Shown: positions 17,120-26,743, counted from the stretch's first letter. The stretch: 64,000 nt of DNA from Pseudomonas sp. MWU15-20650 (GCF_023242475.1 NZ_JALJFG010000023.1:1-64000), one strand, 5' to 3'. Translations and numbers: made by a program. The notes: generated from the sequence alone by a model not told the origin.

Positions 17120-17878
17120 ATGAAAAAAATAATCCTGATGTTATTCGCCACGTTCTTTTTAAGTGCCCCCCTGTTTGCCAAAGACTATACGGTGATCCGC
17201 TTCGCGGCCGACCCCAACTACGCACCGTTTGCCTATAAGGATAAGACGGGCACTTTGACGGGGTTCGAAGTGGATATCGGCAACGCTATCTGCACCCATT
17301 TGAATGTTCGCTGCCAATGGGTTGAAAGCGATTTTGACGGGATGATTCCCAGCCTGAATGCCGGCAAGATTGACGCCATTCTGGCCTCAATGACGGTGAC
17401 TGCCGCACGGCAAAAGGTGATCGATTTCTCCTCGGAGGTGTTTTCCAGCCCCACCGCCATGGTATGGCGCCCCGGCACAGAGCTTTCCAAGGGCATGGCC
17501 GTTGGCTATTTGCAGGGCAGTATCCAGGAGGTCTACGCCCGGCAAGTGCTCGCCACGCAGGGCATGAAGGTCGTGGCTTATGCCGATCAGGAGCAGGTCT
17601 ATGCCGACCTGGTGGCGGGCCGCTTGCACGCCTCACTGCAGGATGCGCAGCAAGCGCAGAGCGGATTTTTGCGCTCAGCCCAAGGAGAGGGTTTTGTCCT
17701 GGGGCCGTTGATTGAAAGCGAACTGATGCCATCCAGAAGTGCCATTGGTATCGCCAAGGGCAACGGGGCCTTGAAAGCCCTGCTGGATAAAGGGCTGGCT
17801 GCACTGCACGCCGATGGCACCTACGACCGGTTGCAAGAACAGTACTTCCCGGGTGTGAACATGTTCAGCGGCCAATAG
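17120..17878 (+). CDS. Periplasmic amino-acid/amine binding protein of an ABC importer (AotJ/HisJ-like)
   Basis: A 252-residue SBP_bac_3 protein with a 20-residue Sec signal peptide (MKKIILMLFATFF...LFAKD). The fold signatures of the HisJ/ArgT/AotJ group are present: YAPFAYKD near the N-terminus, GFEVDIGNAIC, and ASMTVTAARQKVIDFS, where the Arg normally binds the ligand alpha-carboxylate. An Asp in LQDAQQAQ occupies the position that holds the alpha-amino group. The ligand is therefore probably a basic amino acid or a close derivative. It follows the dehydrogenase gene by 35 bp, so uptake and oxidation are probably linked. Confidence 0.85.
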   Translation: MKKIILMLFATFFLSAPLFAKDYTVIRFAADPNYAPFAYKDKTGTLTGFEVDIGNAICTHLNVRCQWVESDFDGMIPSLNAGKIDAILASMTVTAARQKVIDFSSEVFSSPTAMVWRPGTELSKGMAVGYLQGSIQEVYARQVLATQGMKVVAYADQEQVYADLVAGRLHASLQDAQQAQSGFLRSAQGEGFVLGPLIESELMPSRSAIGIAKGNGALKALLDKGLAALHADGTYDRLQEQYFPGVNMFSGQ

Positions 17879-17909
17879 TCGCCCTTCAATGGCCTGCGAG
17901 GGTGCGAGC

Positions 17910-18620
17910 ATGTTCCCCACCTTTACTCAATTTACCTCTGCCCTGGACGGTTTTGCGCCGCTGTTGTTGCGCGGTGTCTGGGTAACTCTGCAATTGGCGC
18001 TGTTGTCGCTGCTGCTGGGGCTGGTCTTCGGCCTGCTCGGTGCCGGTGCCAAGCTTTCCAGGGGCAGGGCTTGGCGTCTTTGCGCGCAGCTCTACACCAC
18101 GTTGATTCGCGGGGTGCCGGACCTGTTGTTGATGTTATTGATCTTCTACGGGTTGCAAACAGGCTTGAGTCGTCTGACAACCGAACTGGGATGGGCCTAC
18201 ATCGATATCGACCCCTTCAGCGCGGGGGTGCTCACCCTGGGGTTTATCTACGGAGCCTATTTCACTGAGACATTTCGGGGGGCATTGCTCGCTGTGCCCC
18301 GGGGGCAGTTCCAAGCCGCCAAAGCCCTTGGCATGACCTTCAGCCAGGGGTTTGTGCACGTGATATTCCCGCAAATGATGCGGTTCGCGCTGCCGGGGTT
18401 GGGTAATAACTGGCTGGTCTTGCTCAAGGCCACTGCTTTGGTGTCGATCATCGGCTTGGCGGACTTGGTGAAAGTCGCCCAGGTGGCGGGCAAAAGCAGC
18501 CAGCAGTTATTGGCCTTTTTACTGGTGGCGGCGTTGGTCTACCTGCTGCTCAGTAGCGTTTCGAACCTTGTATTGCGCTGGTTGGCGCGCCGCTACGGCG
18601 GCGGTGTGCAGGAGTCATGA
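17910..18620 (+). CDS. ABC transporter permease, HisQ/AotQ-like
   Basis: Inner-membrane permease with about five transmembrane helices. The cytoplasmic EAA loop, which docks the ATPase, is visible around RGQFQAAKALGMTFSQGF. The start at 17910 (MFPTFTQFTS) has GAGGGTGCGAG upstream and gives 236 residues; an ATG at 17889 is in frame but poorly placed. The gene overlaps the second permease by 4 bp (ATGA), a sign of tight coupling. No ATPase gene follows anywhere in this operon. Confidence 0.85.
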   Translation: MFPTFTQFTSALDGFAPLLLRGVWVTLQLALLSLLLGLVFGLLGAGAKLSRGRAWRLCAQLYTTLIRGVPDLLLMLLIFYGLQTGLSRLTTELGWAYIDIDPFSAGVLTLGFIYGAYFTETFRGALLAVPRGQFQAAKALGMTFSQGFVHVIFPQMMRFALPGLGNNWLVLLKATALVSIIGLADLVKVAQVAGKSSQQLLAFLLVAALVYLLLSSVSNLVLRWLARRYGGGVQES

Positions 18621-19333
18621 CGATGATCGAGCTGATCCAGGAATATTGGCAGCCATTTATCTATTCTGACGGCCAGCAACTGACCGGCCTGGCCATGACC
18701 TTATGGCTGACCAGTGCTTCGCTGTGTCTCGGCCTGCTGTTGGCGCTGCCGCTGTCTATTGCCAGGGCATCTTCTCGGTGTTGGCTGCGTTGGCCGGTGC
18801 AAGGTTTTACTTACTTGTTTCGCGGTACGCCGTTGTATATCCAGTTGCTGATCTTCTACACCGGTATCTACAGCATTGCCGCGGTGCGTGAACAACCCTT
18901 GCTGGATGGTTTTTTCCGTGAGGCGCTGAACTGCACACTATTGGCGTTCGCCCTGAATACCGGGGCCTACACTACGGAAATACTGGCGGGCGCGATTCGC
19001 GCGATGCCCCGCGGTGAAATCGAGGCCGCTCGGTCCCTGGGGTTCGACGGTTGGAAGTTGTATGTCCACCTGATCATGCCCTCGGTCTTGCGTCGCTCAT
19101 TGCCCTACTACAGCAATGAAGTGATTTTCATGCTGCATTCCACCACGTTGGCGTTCACGGCCACGGTACCGGACATCCTCAAAGTCGCACGGGATGCCAA
19201 CGCCGCGACCTTCCTGACCTTCCAATCATTCGGCTTCGCGGCACTCCTTTACCTCTGTATTACCTTTGCCCTGGTCGGCCTGTTTCGCCTGGCCGAGCGG
19301 CGTTGGCTCCGTTTTCTTGATGCTGGCCGATAG
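18617..19333 (+). CDS. ABC transporter permease, HisM/AotM-like
   Basis: A 238-residue inner-membrane permease, partner of the preceding gene in a heterodimeric importer. The EAA loop is seen in MPRGEIEAARSLGFDGWKLY, followed by HLIMPSVLRRSLP. FRGTPLYIQLLIFY near the N-terminal third is typical of the polar amino acid permease family. Translation starts within the stop of the upstream permease. The missing ATPase must be supplied from elsewhere, most simply by the aotP product of the arginine/ornithine system. Confidence 0.86.
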   Translation: MTMIELIQEYWQPFIYSDGQQLTGLAMTLWLTSASLCLGLLLALPLSIARASSRCWLRWPVQGFTYLFRGTPLYIQLLIFYTGIYSIAAVREQPLLDGFFREALNCTLLAFALNTGAYTTEILAGAIRAMPRGEIEAARSLGFDGWKLYVHLIMPSVLRRSLPYYSNEVIFMLHSTTLAFTATVPDILKVARDANAATFLTFQSFGFAALLYLCITFALVGLFRLAERRWLRFLDAGR

Positions 19334-19342
19334 GAGGCTGAT

Positions 19343-20455
19343 ATGCAGACGCACGTGCATGAGTTGTTGGCGGTTGTGCCGGGGACGACGCGGCAGATAC
19401 ATAGCTTTCATTACGGCCCGGCCCATGCGGCGAGCAAGGTTTATATCCAGGCGTCCCTGCACGCCGATGAGCTGCCGGGGATGCTGGTTTTATGGCATCT
19501 GAAGCAGCGACTGGCACACCTGGAGTCGGTAGGGCTACTGCGATGGCGGGTTGTGCTGGTGCCGGTAGCCAACCCGCTGGGCTTGGAGCAGATATTGATG
19601 GATGTGCCGCAGGGGCGTTTCGATAACGACAGTCGGGAGAACTTCAATCGTTTTTTCCTCGACGTCAGCCAGCAGGTTGGCGATCGCGTCCAAGACGTAT
19701 TGGCCGATGACCCTGCTAACAACCTGCAACTGATTCGCTCGACCCTGCTGCAAACGCTGGCCGGCCAGGTTCCGGCGACGCAGCTGCAATCCCTGCGGTT
19801 GATCTTGCAAACGCTGGCCTGTGACGCCGATATGGTGCTGGACCTCCATTGTGATTTCGAGGCCGTGCAACACCTGTACCTTTCGCCGGACTATTGGCCA
19901 CAGGTAGAACCTTTGGCGCGCTACTTGGGCGCCAGAGCCTGCTTTTTGGCAAGAGAGGCGGGAGGCCGATCGTTTGATGAGTGCTTTACGCTGTTCTGGG
20001 CGCAAATGGAATCACGGTTTGCCGGCCGCTTTTCACCGTCGTGCTTCGCGGTGACCGTTGAGTTACGCGGAGTCGCCGATGTGGGGCACGACCTGGCTCG
20101 GCGGGACTGTCAGGCGTTGCTTGATTACCTGTCTCACGTCGGCGCCATCGATAGCCTCGCACCGCCTTTGCCACCGTTACTCGCGCCGCCGACTCCGTTG
20201 GCAGGTGTGGAGCCAGTCGTGAGTCCGATGGGAGGCTTGATCGTATTTTGTGTGCAGGTGGGTGATTACCTGGAGGCCGGGACAGTTGTCGCCGAGATCA
20301 TCGACCCCGTGACCGACCGTGTGATGCCGGTGACCTGTGCTCGAGAAGGGCTGCTGTATGTGCGGTCACTGCGGCGCATGGCAACTGCGGGTATGACCAT
20401 TGCCCATGTCGCGGGCTTGCAGGCGTATCGGCAAGGCTACCTGTTGTCACCCTGA
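19343..20455 (+). CDS. Succinylglutamate desuccinylase/aspartoacylase (AstE/AspA) family protein
   Basis: A 370-residue zinc hydrolase of the M14 AstE/AspA group. Metal ligands are recognisable as HADE (SLHADELPG) and LDLHCD, and the catalytic Glu in VTVELRG. The C-terminal 80 residues have the beta-strand layout of the aspartoacylase barrel-like domain. A gene of this family (aotO, as I recall) sits inside the P. aeruginosa aotJQMOP operon, so this locus copies that arrangement without the ATPase. The substrate is unknown; an N-acyl or amide derivative of a basic amino acid is a reasonable guess. The last 19 bp overlap the convergent Sel1 gene. Confidence 0.8.
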   Translation: MQTHVHELLAVVPGTTRQIHSFHYGPAHAASKVYIQASLHADELPGMLVLWHLKQRLAHLESVGLLRWRVVLVPVANPLGLEQILMDVPQGRFDNDSRENFNRFFLDVSQQVGDRVQDVLADDPANNLQLIRSTLLQTLAGQVPATQLQSLRLILQTLACDADMVLDLHCDFEAVQHLYLSPDYWPQVEPLARYLGARACFLAREAGGRSFDECFTLFWAQMESRFAGRFSPSCFAVTVELRGVADVGHDLARRDCQALLDYLSHVGAIDSLAPPLPPLLAPPTPLAGVEPVVSPMGGLIVFCVQVGDYLEAGTVVAEIIDPVTDRVMPVTCAREGLLYVRSLRRMATAGMTIAHVAGLQAYRQGYLLSP

Positions 20456-21021
20456 GGGAGGACGGGATCAGGCAGCGGTGAGAACGGCGAGCGCCCATCG
20501 GCACTCTGCAGTTCCAGCAGATAGTTGCGGAAGATTTGCCCCAGCACTTGGGTGGCCACTTCCAGTTCATCGCGCTGCATGTGCTCGGCGACTTCGTCGG
20601 CGGTGTCCAGCGCGTCTTCGGCGCCGTTGACGGCCGCCATTTTCAGCACGATGTACGCCTGGACGTTATTGGCCGGTACGCCTTCGCCGTGGAAGAACAT
20701 GTTGCCCAACTGGAACTGCGCCTGGGCGTGGCCTTGCAACGAGGCTTTTTCGAAGTAGCTCAAGGCCAGGTTGAGGTCGCGGGCAGGGTTTTTGCTGTCG
20801 TGGTAGTACTCACCCAACTCGTATTGCGCCTGCGCATTCCCGCTCTCGGCCTGTTTCTGGCACGCGCTCAAGGCTTCGGCCTGGCTGTCTGGCTGGGTAT
20901 TGAGGGTGCAACGACCCATCGCTGGGATTAACAACGAGTTGCCGCCTGCTTGGGCATGTGCCAGCAGCGGCTGAAGGAGCAACAGGCAGCCCAGAACCAG
21001 GGTGCGGCCGGTGCGTTTCAT
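20437..21021 (-). CDS. Periplasmic Sel1-repeat (TPR-like) protein
   Basis: A 194-residue exported protein with a clear Sec signal peptide (MKRTGRTLVLGCLLLLQ..LAHAQA). Two Sel1-like repeats are visible (AQAQYELGEYYHDSKNPARD and AQAQFQLGNMFFHGEGVPAN), followed by a helical C-terminal region. Such solenoids bind partner proteins; no partner can be named here. The start is set by the signal peptide at 21021. Its 3' end overlaps the AstE-like gene by 19 bp tail to tail, with no room for a terminator between them. Confidence 0.8.
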   Translation of the reverse strand: MKRTGRTLVLGCLLLLQPLLAHAQAGGNSLLIPAMGRCTLNTQPDSQAEALSACQKQAESGNAQAQYELGEYYHDSKNPARDLNLALSYFEKASLQGHAQAQFQLGNMFFHGEGVPANNVQAYIVLKMAAVNGAEDALDTADEVAEHMQRDELEVATQVLGQIFRNYLLELQSADGRSPFSPLPDPVLPQGDNR

Positions 21022-21247
21022 GGGAATCGACTTACCTCTGACGGGGCGCGCGGACCCTCGGGGAGTCCAATAAGCGCGCATTATGAAATAAGCAGGCCCC
21101 TGCTTACAAAGTCTTTACTCGTTTTTCTGCTGCGTGGGCAGGTTATCTGCCGGATTGCAGAAGAATTCTCTGAAAATGTAGGAAATCTCTGTGGGCAAGG
21201 TAGCAAATCTGACGCTGCCCAGGGCAACGCCAGAGGGTTGCCGTCAC

Positions 21248-22531
21248 TTATTTCAGGGCCGCGAAAGCGCGCTCGGCAGCATCCAGGGTCAGTTTCAGCT
21301 CGGCTTCGCCATGGGCGATCGACGTAAAGCCAGCCTCAAAAGCACTCGGCGCCAGGTACACGCCACCTTCGAGCATCAGGTGGAAGAAGCGCTTGAACAG
21401 GTTGGCATCGCTGCCCATCACATCATCAAAGGTGACGATATCGTCGGCGCCGCTGAAGTACAGGCCGAACATGCCACCGGCTTGGGTCGTGACAAACGGA
21501 ATGCCGGCCGCATCGGCACGCTGTTGCAGGCCGTCCAGCAGGCGCGTGGTGTAGTCGGTCAGCTCGGCGTGGAAGCCCGGGCGGCTGATCAGGCGCAGGG
21601 TGGTCAAGCCGGCCGCCATCGCCAGCGGGTTACCGGACAATGTGCCGGCCTGGTACACCGGGCCCAGCGGTGCAATGTGCTGCATGATTTCGCGTTTGCC
21701 GCCAAAGCAGCCCACCGGCATGCCACCGCCGATGATTTTGCCGAAGGTGCTCAGGTCCGGTGTAACGCCGTAGTAAGCCTGGGCGCCACCCAGGGCAACA
21801 CGGAAGCCGGTCATCACTTCGTCGAAGATCAGCACCACGCCGTGCTTGTCGCACTGCTCGCGCAGACCTTCGAGGAAACCCGGGGCCGGTGGTACGCAGT
21901 TCATGTTGCCGGCCACCGGCTCGACGATGATGCACGCCACGTCCTGGCCCACTTCATTGAGCATCTGCTCGACGGCGGCGATGTCGTTGAATGGCAGGGT
22001 CAAGGTGTGTTTGGCGAACGCCGCCGGTACGCCGGCCGAGCTCGGTACGCCCTGGGTCAGCAGGCCGGAACCGGCTTTCACCAGCAGGCTGTCGGAGTGG
22101 CCGTGGTAGCAGCCTTCGAACTTGATGATGCTGTCGCGGCCAGTGAAACCACGGGCCAGACGGATCGCGCTCATGGTGGCTTCGGTGCCGGAGCTGACCA
22201 TGCGCACCATTTCCATCGATGGCACGATGCTGCACACCAGGTCAGCCATCTCGGTTTCCATGGCCGTCGGGGCACCGTAGGACAGGCCGTGTTGCAATTG
22301 CTGGCGCACCGCGTCCAGCACGTCCGGGTGGCTGTGGCCGAGGATCATCGGGCCCCAGGAGCCAACGTAGTCAACGTAGCGCTTGTCATCTTCGTCGATG
22401 ACGTAGGCACCTTCGGCGTGCTTGAAGAACAACGGTGTACCGCCCACGCTCTTGAACGCACGCACGGGGGAGTTCACACCGCCGGGGATGTGTTTCTGGG
22501 CACTGGCAAACAGCGTTTCGGAACGGGACAT
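21248..22531 (-). CDS. hemL: Glutamate-1-semialdehyde 2,1-aminomutase
   Basis: PLP enzyme of 427 residues that makes 5-aminolevulinate from glutamate-1-semialdehyde in haem biosynthesis (C5 pathway). Family landmarks: ending of the N-terminus in HIPGGVNSPVRAF, SGTEATMSAIRLARG for phosphate binding, IFDEVMTGFR for PLP and the Schiff-base Lys in FGKIIGGGMPVG. The start at 22531 (MSRSETLFASA) follows thiE by 11 bp on the same strand. The order thiD-thiE-hemL is conserved in Pseudomonas. Confidence 0.95.
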   Translation of the reverse strand: MSRSETLFASAQKHIPGGVNSPVRAFKSVGGTPLFFKHAEGAYVIDEDDKRYVDYVGSWGPMILGHSHPDVLDAVRQQLQHGLSYGAPTAMETEMADLVCSIVPSMEMVRMVSSGTEATMSAIRLARGFTGRDSIIKFEGCYHGHSDSLLVKAGSGLLTQGVPSSAGVPAAFAKHTLTLPFNDIAAVEQMLNEVGQDVACIIVEPVAGNMNCVPPAPGFLEGLREQCDKHGVVLIFDEVMTGFRVALGGAQAYYGVTPDLSTFGKIIGGGMPVGCFGGKREIMQHIAPLGPVYQAGTLSGNPLAMAAGLTTLRLISRPGFHAELTDYTTRLLDGLQQRADAAGIPFVTTQAGGMFGLYFSGADDIVTFDDVMGSDANLFKRFFHLMLEGGVYLAPSAFEAGFTSIAHGEAELKLTLDAAERAFAALK

Positions 22532-22542
22532 GAGCGGGCTCT

Positions 22543-23172
22543 CTAAACTGAACATTTAAGAAGATCGTTGAAGGCGCGGGCACGGCGCGTGACTTCCTGG
22601 GCGCTGTCGGCACCGAACAGGCCGTGCACCACCGCCAGCAGGTCGGCGCCGTGGGCCACCAACGGCTCGGCGTTTTCCAGGGTGATGCCACCGATCACAC
22701 AGATTGGCAACGGCAAGCGCGCGCGGGCCTGGGCCAGCATCTCGACGGTGGCGGCGGGTGCGCCAGGCTTGGTGTTGGAGTTGAAGAAGCGGCCGAAGGC
22801 GACGTAGCTGGCGCCTTCCTTCGCGGCTTGCTCGGCCAGCTCGATCTGGCTGTGGCAGGTGGCGCCGATGATCGCCTTGGAGCCGAGCAACGCACGCGCC
22901 GGGGTCAGCGGGCCGTCGGTCTGGCCCAGGTGTACGCCGACGCCGAGCCGCGCGGCCAATTCGGCATCGTCGTTGATAATCAGCTGGGTCTTGTAGCGCG
23001 AGCACAGTTCCCGCAGCTTTTCGGCTTCACGCAGGCGGCGCGCGTCGTCGCTGCTTTTGTCACGGTACTGCAACAGGGTCACACCGCCGTCCAACGCCGC
23101 CTCGACGTAGGCGAGGAATTTGCCAGCCAGGAGTTGGCTGTCGGTGATGGCGTAAAGGCCACGTAGTTTCAT
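22543..23172 (-). CDS. thiE: Thiamine-phosphate synthase
   Basis: A 209-residue TIM-barrel enzyme that joins HMP-PP and thiazole phosphate to give thiamine phosphate. YRDKS near residue 40 and GRFFNSNTKPGAP near residue 130 are ThiE signatures, and CVIGGITLENA forms the phosphate-binding end. The start MKLRGLYAITDSQL at 23172 is the typical one; the open frame extends upstream into thiD without homology. It lies between thiD and hemL. Confidence 0.95.
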   Translation of the reverse strand: MKLRGLYAITDSQLLAGKFLAYVEAALDGGVTLLQYRDKSSDDARRLREAEKLRELCSRYKTQLIINDDAELAARLGVGVHLGQTDGPLTPARALLGSKAIIGATCHSQIELAEQAAKEGASYVAFGRFFNSNTKPGAPAATVEMLAQARARLPLPICVIGGITLENAEPLVAHGADLLAVVHGLFGADSAQEVTRRARAFNDLLKCSV

Positions 23173-23203
23173 CGGGCAGGTCCCTTGATGTGACAAGCAG
23201 GGT

Positions 23204-24001
23204 TTACGAGCAGAAATCCAACGGCAGCCGGCGTGGCACGAACTGGCCCTGACCGAGTTGTTCGGCGTCACGCAGGGTGCGCCAAGTGTAGTTGAGGGCA
23301 GACTGCACGGCGCTGGCCAAGCCTTCGCCCTGGGCGATCCGGCCGGCCAATGCGCTGGCCAGGGTGCACCCCGAGCCGTGATAACTGCCGGGCAACCGTT
23401 GGCAGGTATAGGTCTGGCGCGTGCCGTCGCGGCTGTACAGGCGGTTGTGCACTTCGTGTTCGTCGCCATGGCCGCCGGTAATCAGCAGGTGCTTGATATA
23501 GGGCAGCAGCTTCTCGGCGCATTCGTCCGCCGTGCCGTTGGGCAATTCGGCCAGGATGCGGGCTTCAGGCAGGTTGGGCGTCGCGATCAGTGACAGCGGC
23601 AACAAGCGCTCACGCATCGCATAGCCGACTTCGTCCTTGCCCAGGCTACCGCCGCCGCCGGCGCGCAGCACCGGGTCGCAGACGACGGGCAAGTGCGGGT
23701 GCGCCTGCAGCAGTTCGACCACGGTGTCGACCATCGCGGTGGAGCCAAGCATGCCCAGCTTGACCGCTGCGACCTCGGAGTCGCTGAGCACGGCATTGGC
23801 CTGGGCCAGTACCCACTCACGGTCGAGCACGCGGAAGTCACTGACATTGACGGTGTTCTGCACAGTCAGTGCGGTGACGGCCGGAGCGGCGTGGCAGCCC
23901 TGGGCGAGCAGGGCTTCGATATCTGCCTGCAAGCCGGCGCCACCACTGGGATCATGGCCGGAGAGACAGAGGACAACGGGGCGAGAGCTGTAGATATTCA
24001 T
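23204..24001 (-). CDS. thiD: Hydroxymethylpyrimidine/phosphomethylpyrimidine kinase
   Basis: A 265-residue ribokinase-fold enzyme that phosphorylates HMP and HMP-P for thiamine synthesis. LSGHDPSGGAGLQADIE at the N-terminus, CDPVLRAGGG in the middle and YHGSGCTLASALAGRIA for ATP and the catalytic Cys region are typical. The ATG at 24001 is chosen over the upstream start at 24022. First gene of thiD-thiE-hemL and divergent from ladS. No thiamine riboswitch was recognised in the 276-bp gap. Confidence 0.94.
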   Translation of the reverse strand: MNIYSSRPVVLCLSGHDPSGGAGLQADIEALLAQGCHAAPAVTALTVQNTVNVSDFRVLDREWVLAQANAVLSDSEVAAVKLGMLGSTAMVDTVVELLQAHPHLPVVCDPVLRAGGGGSLGKDEVGYAMRERLLPLSLIATPNLPEARILAELPNGTADECAEKLLPYIKHLLITGGHGDEHEVHNRLYSRDGTRQTYTCQRLPGSYHGSGCTLASALAGRIAQGEGLASAVQSALNYTWRTLRDAEQLGQGQFVPRRLPLDFCS

Positions 24002-24277
24002 GGTGCGCGAGCTTACCACCAAACGCTTTTTGCGTGGCCGTCTGGCGATGGTTGAATTTTGCCGCAGTCATGGCGTTTTTTGGGCGGAGAATGGATCGAT
24101 GAAAGCATGCTGAAAGCACCGTTCTAGAGCCTTTCAAAAATTTATTTCAATGGTGTCCAATGGCCTTTACTGGCTATGCTAGAGTGGTTTCAAACAATTC
24201 ACTGTATTGCCGGTGTACGTCTACTCAAAAGGAATGGGGGGCTTTTGACATAACCGGACAGGCCACGCTGGGGCTTT

Positions 24278-26674
24278 ATGCGCTATTTGCTGATCTTATT
24301 GTTGTGCGGGCTACCGATGCTTGCCGGCGCCGTCGAGTTCAACCAAGACACTCGCAGCCTGCCGTTGGGCCGGGTCATGCAAGTACTGGAAGATCCAACC
24401 GACACCCTTACCATCGCCGATGTCAGTTCCCCTGCCTACGCCACCCAATTCAAGACCCATGACAAAGCCACCCTCAACGCCGGCTATTCGCGCTCGGTGT
24501 TCTGGCTCAAGATCGACCTGCACTACATCGCCATTGACCCCCATGCACCGCGCACTTGGTTCCTGGAACTGGCTTACCCACCGCTGAATCATCTGGACCT
24601 CTACCAGAACGACGGCACCGGCAACTACCTCACCACCCGCACCGGCAGCGCATTGCCTTTTTCCAGCCGCGAGGTGCGCCAGAGCAACTACCTGTTCAAG
24701 CTCGACTTCTTGCCTGACCAGCAGCAAACCTTCTACCTGCGCCTGCAAAGCGAAGGCTCGATCCAAGCGCCATTGACGCTCTGGGCAGGCACCGCGTACC
24801 TGGAACAGCAACCGTTGCGGTTGTATGTATTGGGTGCGATCTACGGTGTGTTGCTGGGCATGTTGATCTACAACCTGTTCATCTACCTGAGCGTGCGCGA
24901 CACCAGTTATCTCTATTACATCTTCTATATTGCCTCGTTCGGGCTGTACCAGCTTTCGGTCAATGGCGTGGCCGTGGAGTACTTCTGGCCGAACAACCCG
25001 TGGTGGGCGAATGCTGCGGTGCCGTTCCTGATCGGTTCGGCGGCGTTGTTCGGTAGCTTGTTTGCCCGCAGTTTCCTGCACACTTCACAGCACAGTCGCT
25101 GGCTCAACCGGATCCTGCTCGCGTTGGCGGCCTGCGGCGGTGTGGTGATGGCACTGGCGCTGTCGACCAGTTACGCCGTGGCCCTGCGCCTGGCCACCGG
25201 CTTGGCGCTGGTGTTTACCGTGGCCATCTTCATCGCTGCGATCAAGGCGTGGTATTGCGGCCAGCGCATGGCGCGCTATTTTATCTTCGCCTGGACGGCA
25301 TTCCTGCTGGGTGGAGTGGTCAACACGCTGATGGTGCTGGGCTACCTGCCCAACGTGTTCCTCACCATGTATGCCAGCCAGCTCGGCTCGGCCATCGAAG
25401 TGGCGTTGCTGTCCCTGGCCCTGGCGGACCGCATCAACGGCATGCGCGAACAACAGGCGCAAATCCTCTCCGATGCCAGCCAGAAGCTCGAAGTGCTCAA
25501 CCAGCAATTGGCGCGCAGTAATCGGCTCAAGGATGAGTTCCTCGCCACCCTGACCCACGAACTGCGCACGCCGATGAACGGTGTGATCGGCTCCCTCGAA
25601 CTGATGCAAACCGTGCCTCTGGGCGATGACCTGGCGCAGTACCAACAAACCGCTGCGGGTTCGGCACGGGACATGATGCGCATGGTCAACGGCATCCTCA
25701 CCTTGACCGAGTTGCAGGCCGGTCGCCTGGTCGCCCAGCCGCAGGTATTCAGCTTGCGTGGCGCGCTGGATACCTTGCGCCAGCAGTTCAGCGCCAGCGC
25801 CCAGGGCAAGGGCCTGGCCTTTTCCATCGACGTCGCGGACGCACTGCCGGACCGGGTGATTGGCGATGCCGGCAAGCTGACCCAGTGCCTGGACTGCCTT
25901 CTGGACAACGCGTTCAAATTTACCCACGAAGGCGTTGTGCGCCTGCGGGTGGTCGGTGTTCCTCAAGCCGATGGCGGATTGCGCTTGAGTTTTATCGTGA
26001 CCGACACCGGTATCGGCTTCGCCTTTCTCGACGAGGCCACGCTGTACCAGCGTTTCTTCCAACTCGACGGTTCGACGACCCGCGAATACGGTGGCCTGGG
26101 CATTGGCTTGGCGATTTGCCGTCAGTTGATCGAGTTGTTGGGTGGGCGCCTGACCCATCATTCGGAGCCGCGCAAGGGCAGCCGCTTTCAACTGGAGCTG
26201 GATGTCAGCCCGGTACCGCAGGAGCCCAAGCCGGTCGGCCAGGTGCCCCCTGCGCAACGGGCGCCTCAGGACTGCACGGTGCTGCTGGTGGACGACAACA
26301 GCGTGGGCCAGCTGGCGGTGCGTGGCATGCTGCTCAAGCTGGGGTTCAAGGTCAAAACCGTGGGCAACGGCCCGGCCGCACTGGCGGTGTTGCAAGGTGA
26401 GACCTTCGAGGCGGTGCTGCTGGACGTACCTGAGGGTGGTTTCTCGTTGTGCTGCCAGATTCGCGCACTGCCCGGCTGCGGTGAATTGCCGGTGATCGCC
26501 CTGAGTTCGTCACTCAATGAGCCGGACCGTGAACGGTGCCACGGCATTGGTATGACCGATCGCCTGGCCAAGCCCGTACGTTTCGAAGCCTTGCAGGCGG
26601 TGTTGGAGCGACGTGTACTCTGCCCGCTAGAGGGCGAAAGCGCCGAACATTCGGCACGTATGCCACTTTTTTAA
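24278..26674 (+). CDS. ladS: Hybrid sensor histidine kinase LadS
   Basis: A 798-residue membrane sensor: signal peptide, periplasmic 7TMR-DISMED2 domain (about 20-180), seven-helix 7TMR-DISM segment (about 185-385), HisKA with His427 in THELRTPMNG, an HATPase domain (N, G1 and G2 boxes, e.g. TDTGIGF and GGLGIGLAI) and a C-terminal receiver with Asp716. In P. aeruginosa LadS lies next to thiD (PA3974/PA3975) and feeds the Gac/Rsm pathway that favours biofilm over acute virulence. The receiver is divergent after the Asp (LLDVPEGG where MP..G is usual), so phosphorelay capacity should be checked. Confidence 0.88.
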   Translation: MRYLLILLLCGLPMLAGAVEFNQDTRSLPLGRVMQVLEDPTDTLTIADVSSPAYATQFKTHDKATLNAGYSRSVFWLKIDLHYIAIDPHAPRTWFLELAYPPLNHLDLYQNDGTGNYLTTRTGSALPFSSREVRQSNYLFKLDFLPDQQQTFYLRLQSEGSIQAPLTLWAGTAYLEQQPLRLYVLGAIYGVLLGMLIYNLFIYLSVRDTSYLYYIFYIASFGLYQLSVNGVAVEYFWPNNPWWANAAVPFLIGSAALFGSLFARSFLHTSQHSRWLNRILLALAACGGVVMALALSTSYAVALRLATGLALVFTVAIFIAAIKAWYCGQRMARYFIFAWTAFLLGGVVNTLMVLGYLPNVFLTMYASQLGSAIEVALLSLALADRINGMREQQAQILSDASQKLEVLNQQLARSNRLKDEFLATLTHELRTPMNGVIGSLELMQTVPLGDDLAQYQQTAAGSARDMMRMVNGILTLTELQAGRLVAQPQVFSLRGALDTLRQQFSASAQGKGLAFSIDVADALPDRVIGDAGKLTQCLDCLLDNAFKFTHEGVVRLRVVGVPQADGGLRLSFIVTDTGIGFAFLDEATLYQRFFQLDGSTTREYGGLGIGLAICRQLIELLGGRLTHHSEPRKGSRFQLELDVSPVPQEPKPVGQVPPAQRAPQDCTVLLVDDNSVGQLAVRGMLLKLGFKVKTVGNGPAALAVLQGETFEAVLLDVPEGGFSLCCQIRALPGCGELPVIALSSSLNEPDRERCHGIGMTDRLAKPVRFEALQAVLERRVLCPLEGESAEHSARMPLF

Positions 26675-26743
26675 GCCGGGAGACGGTGCTTAACTGAAAT
26701 TCAGGCCCAGATGACACGTGGCCTTTTTCCAGGAGGCCCGTCC

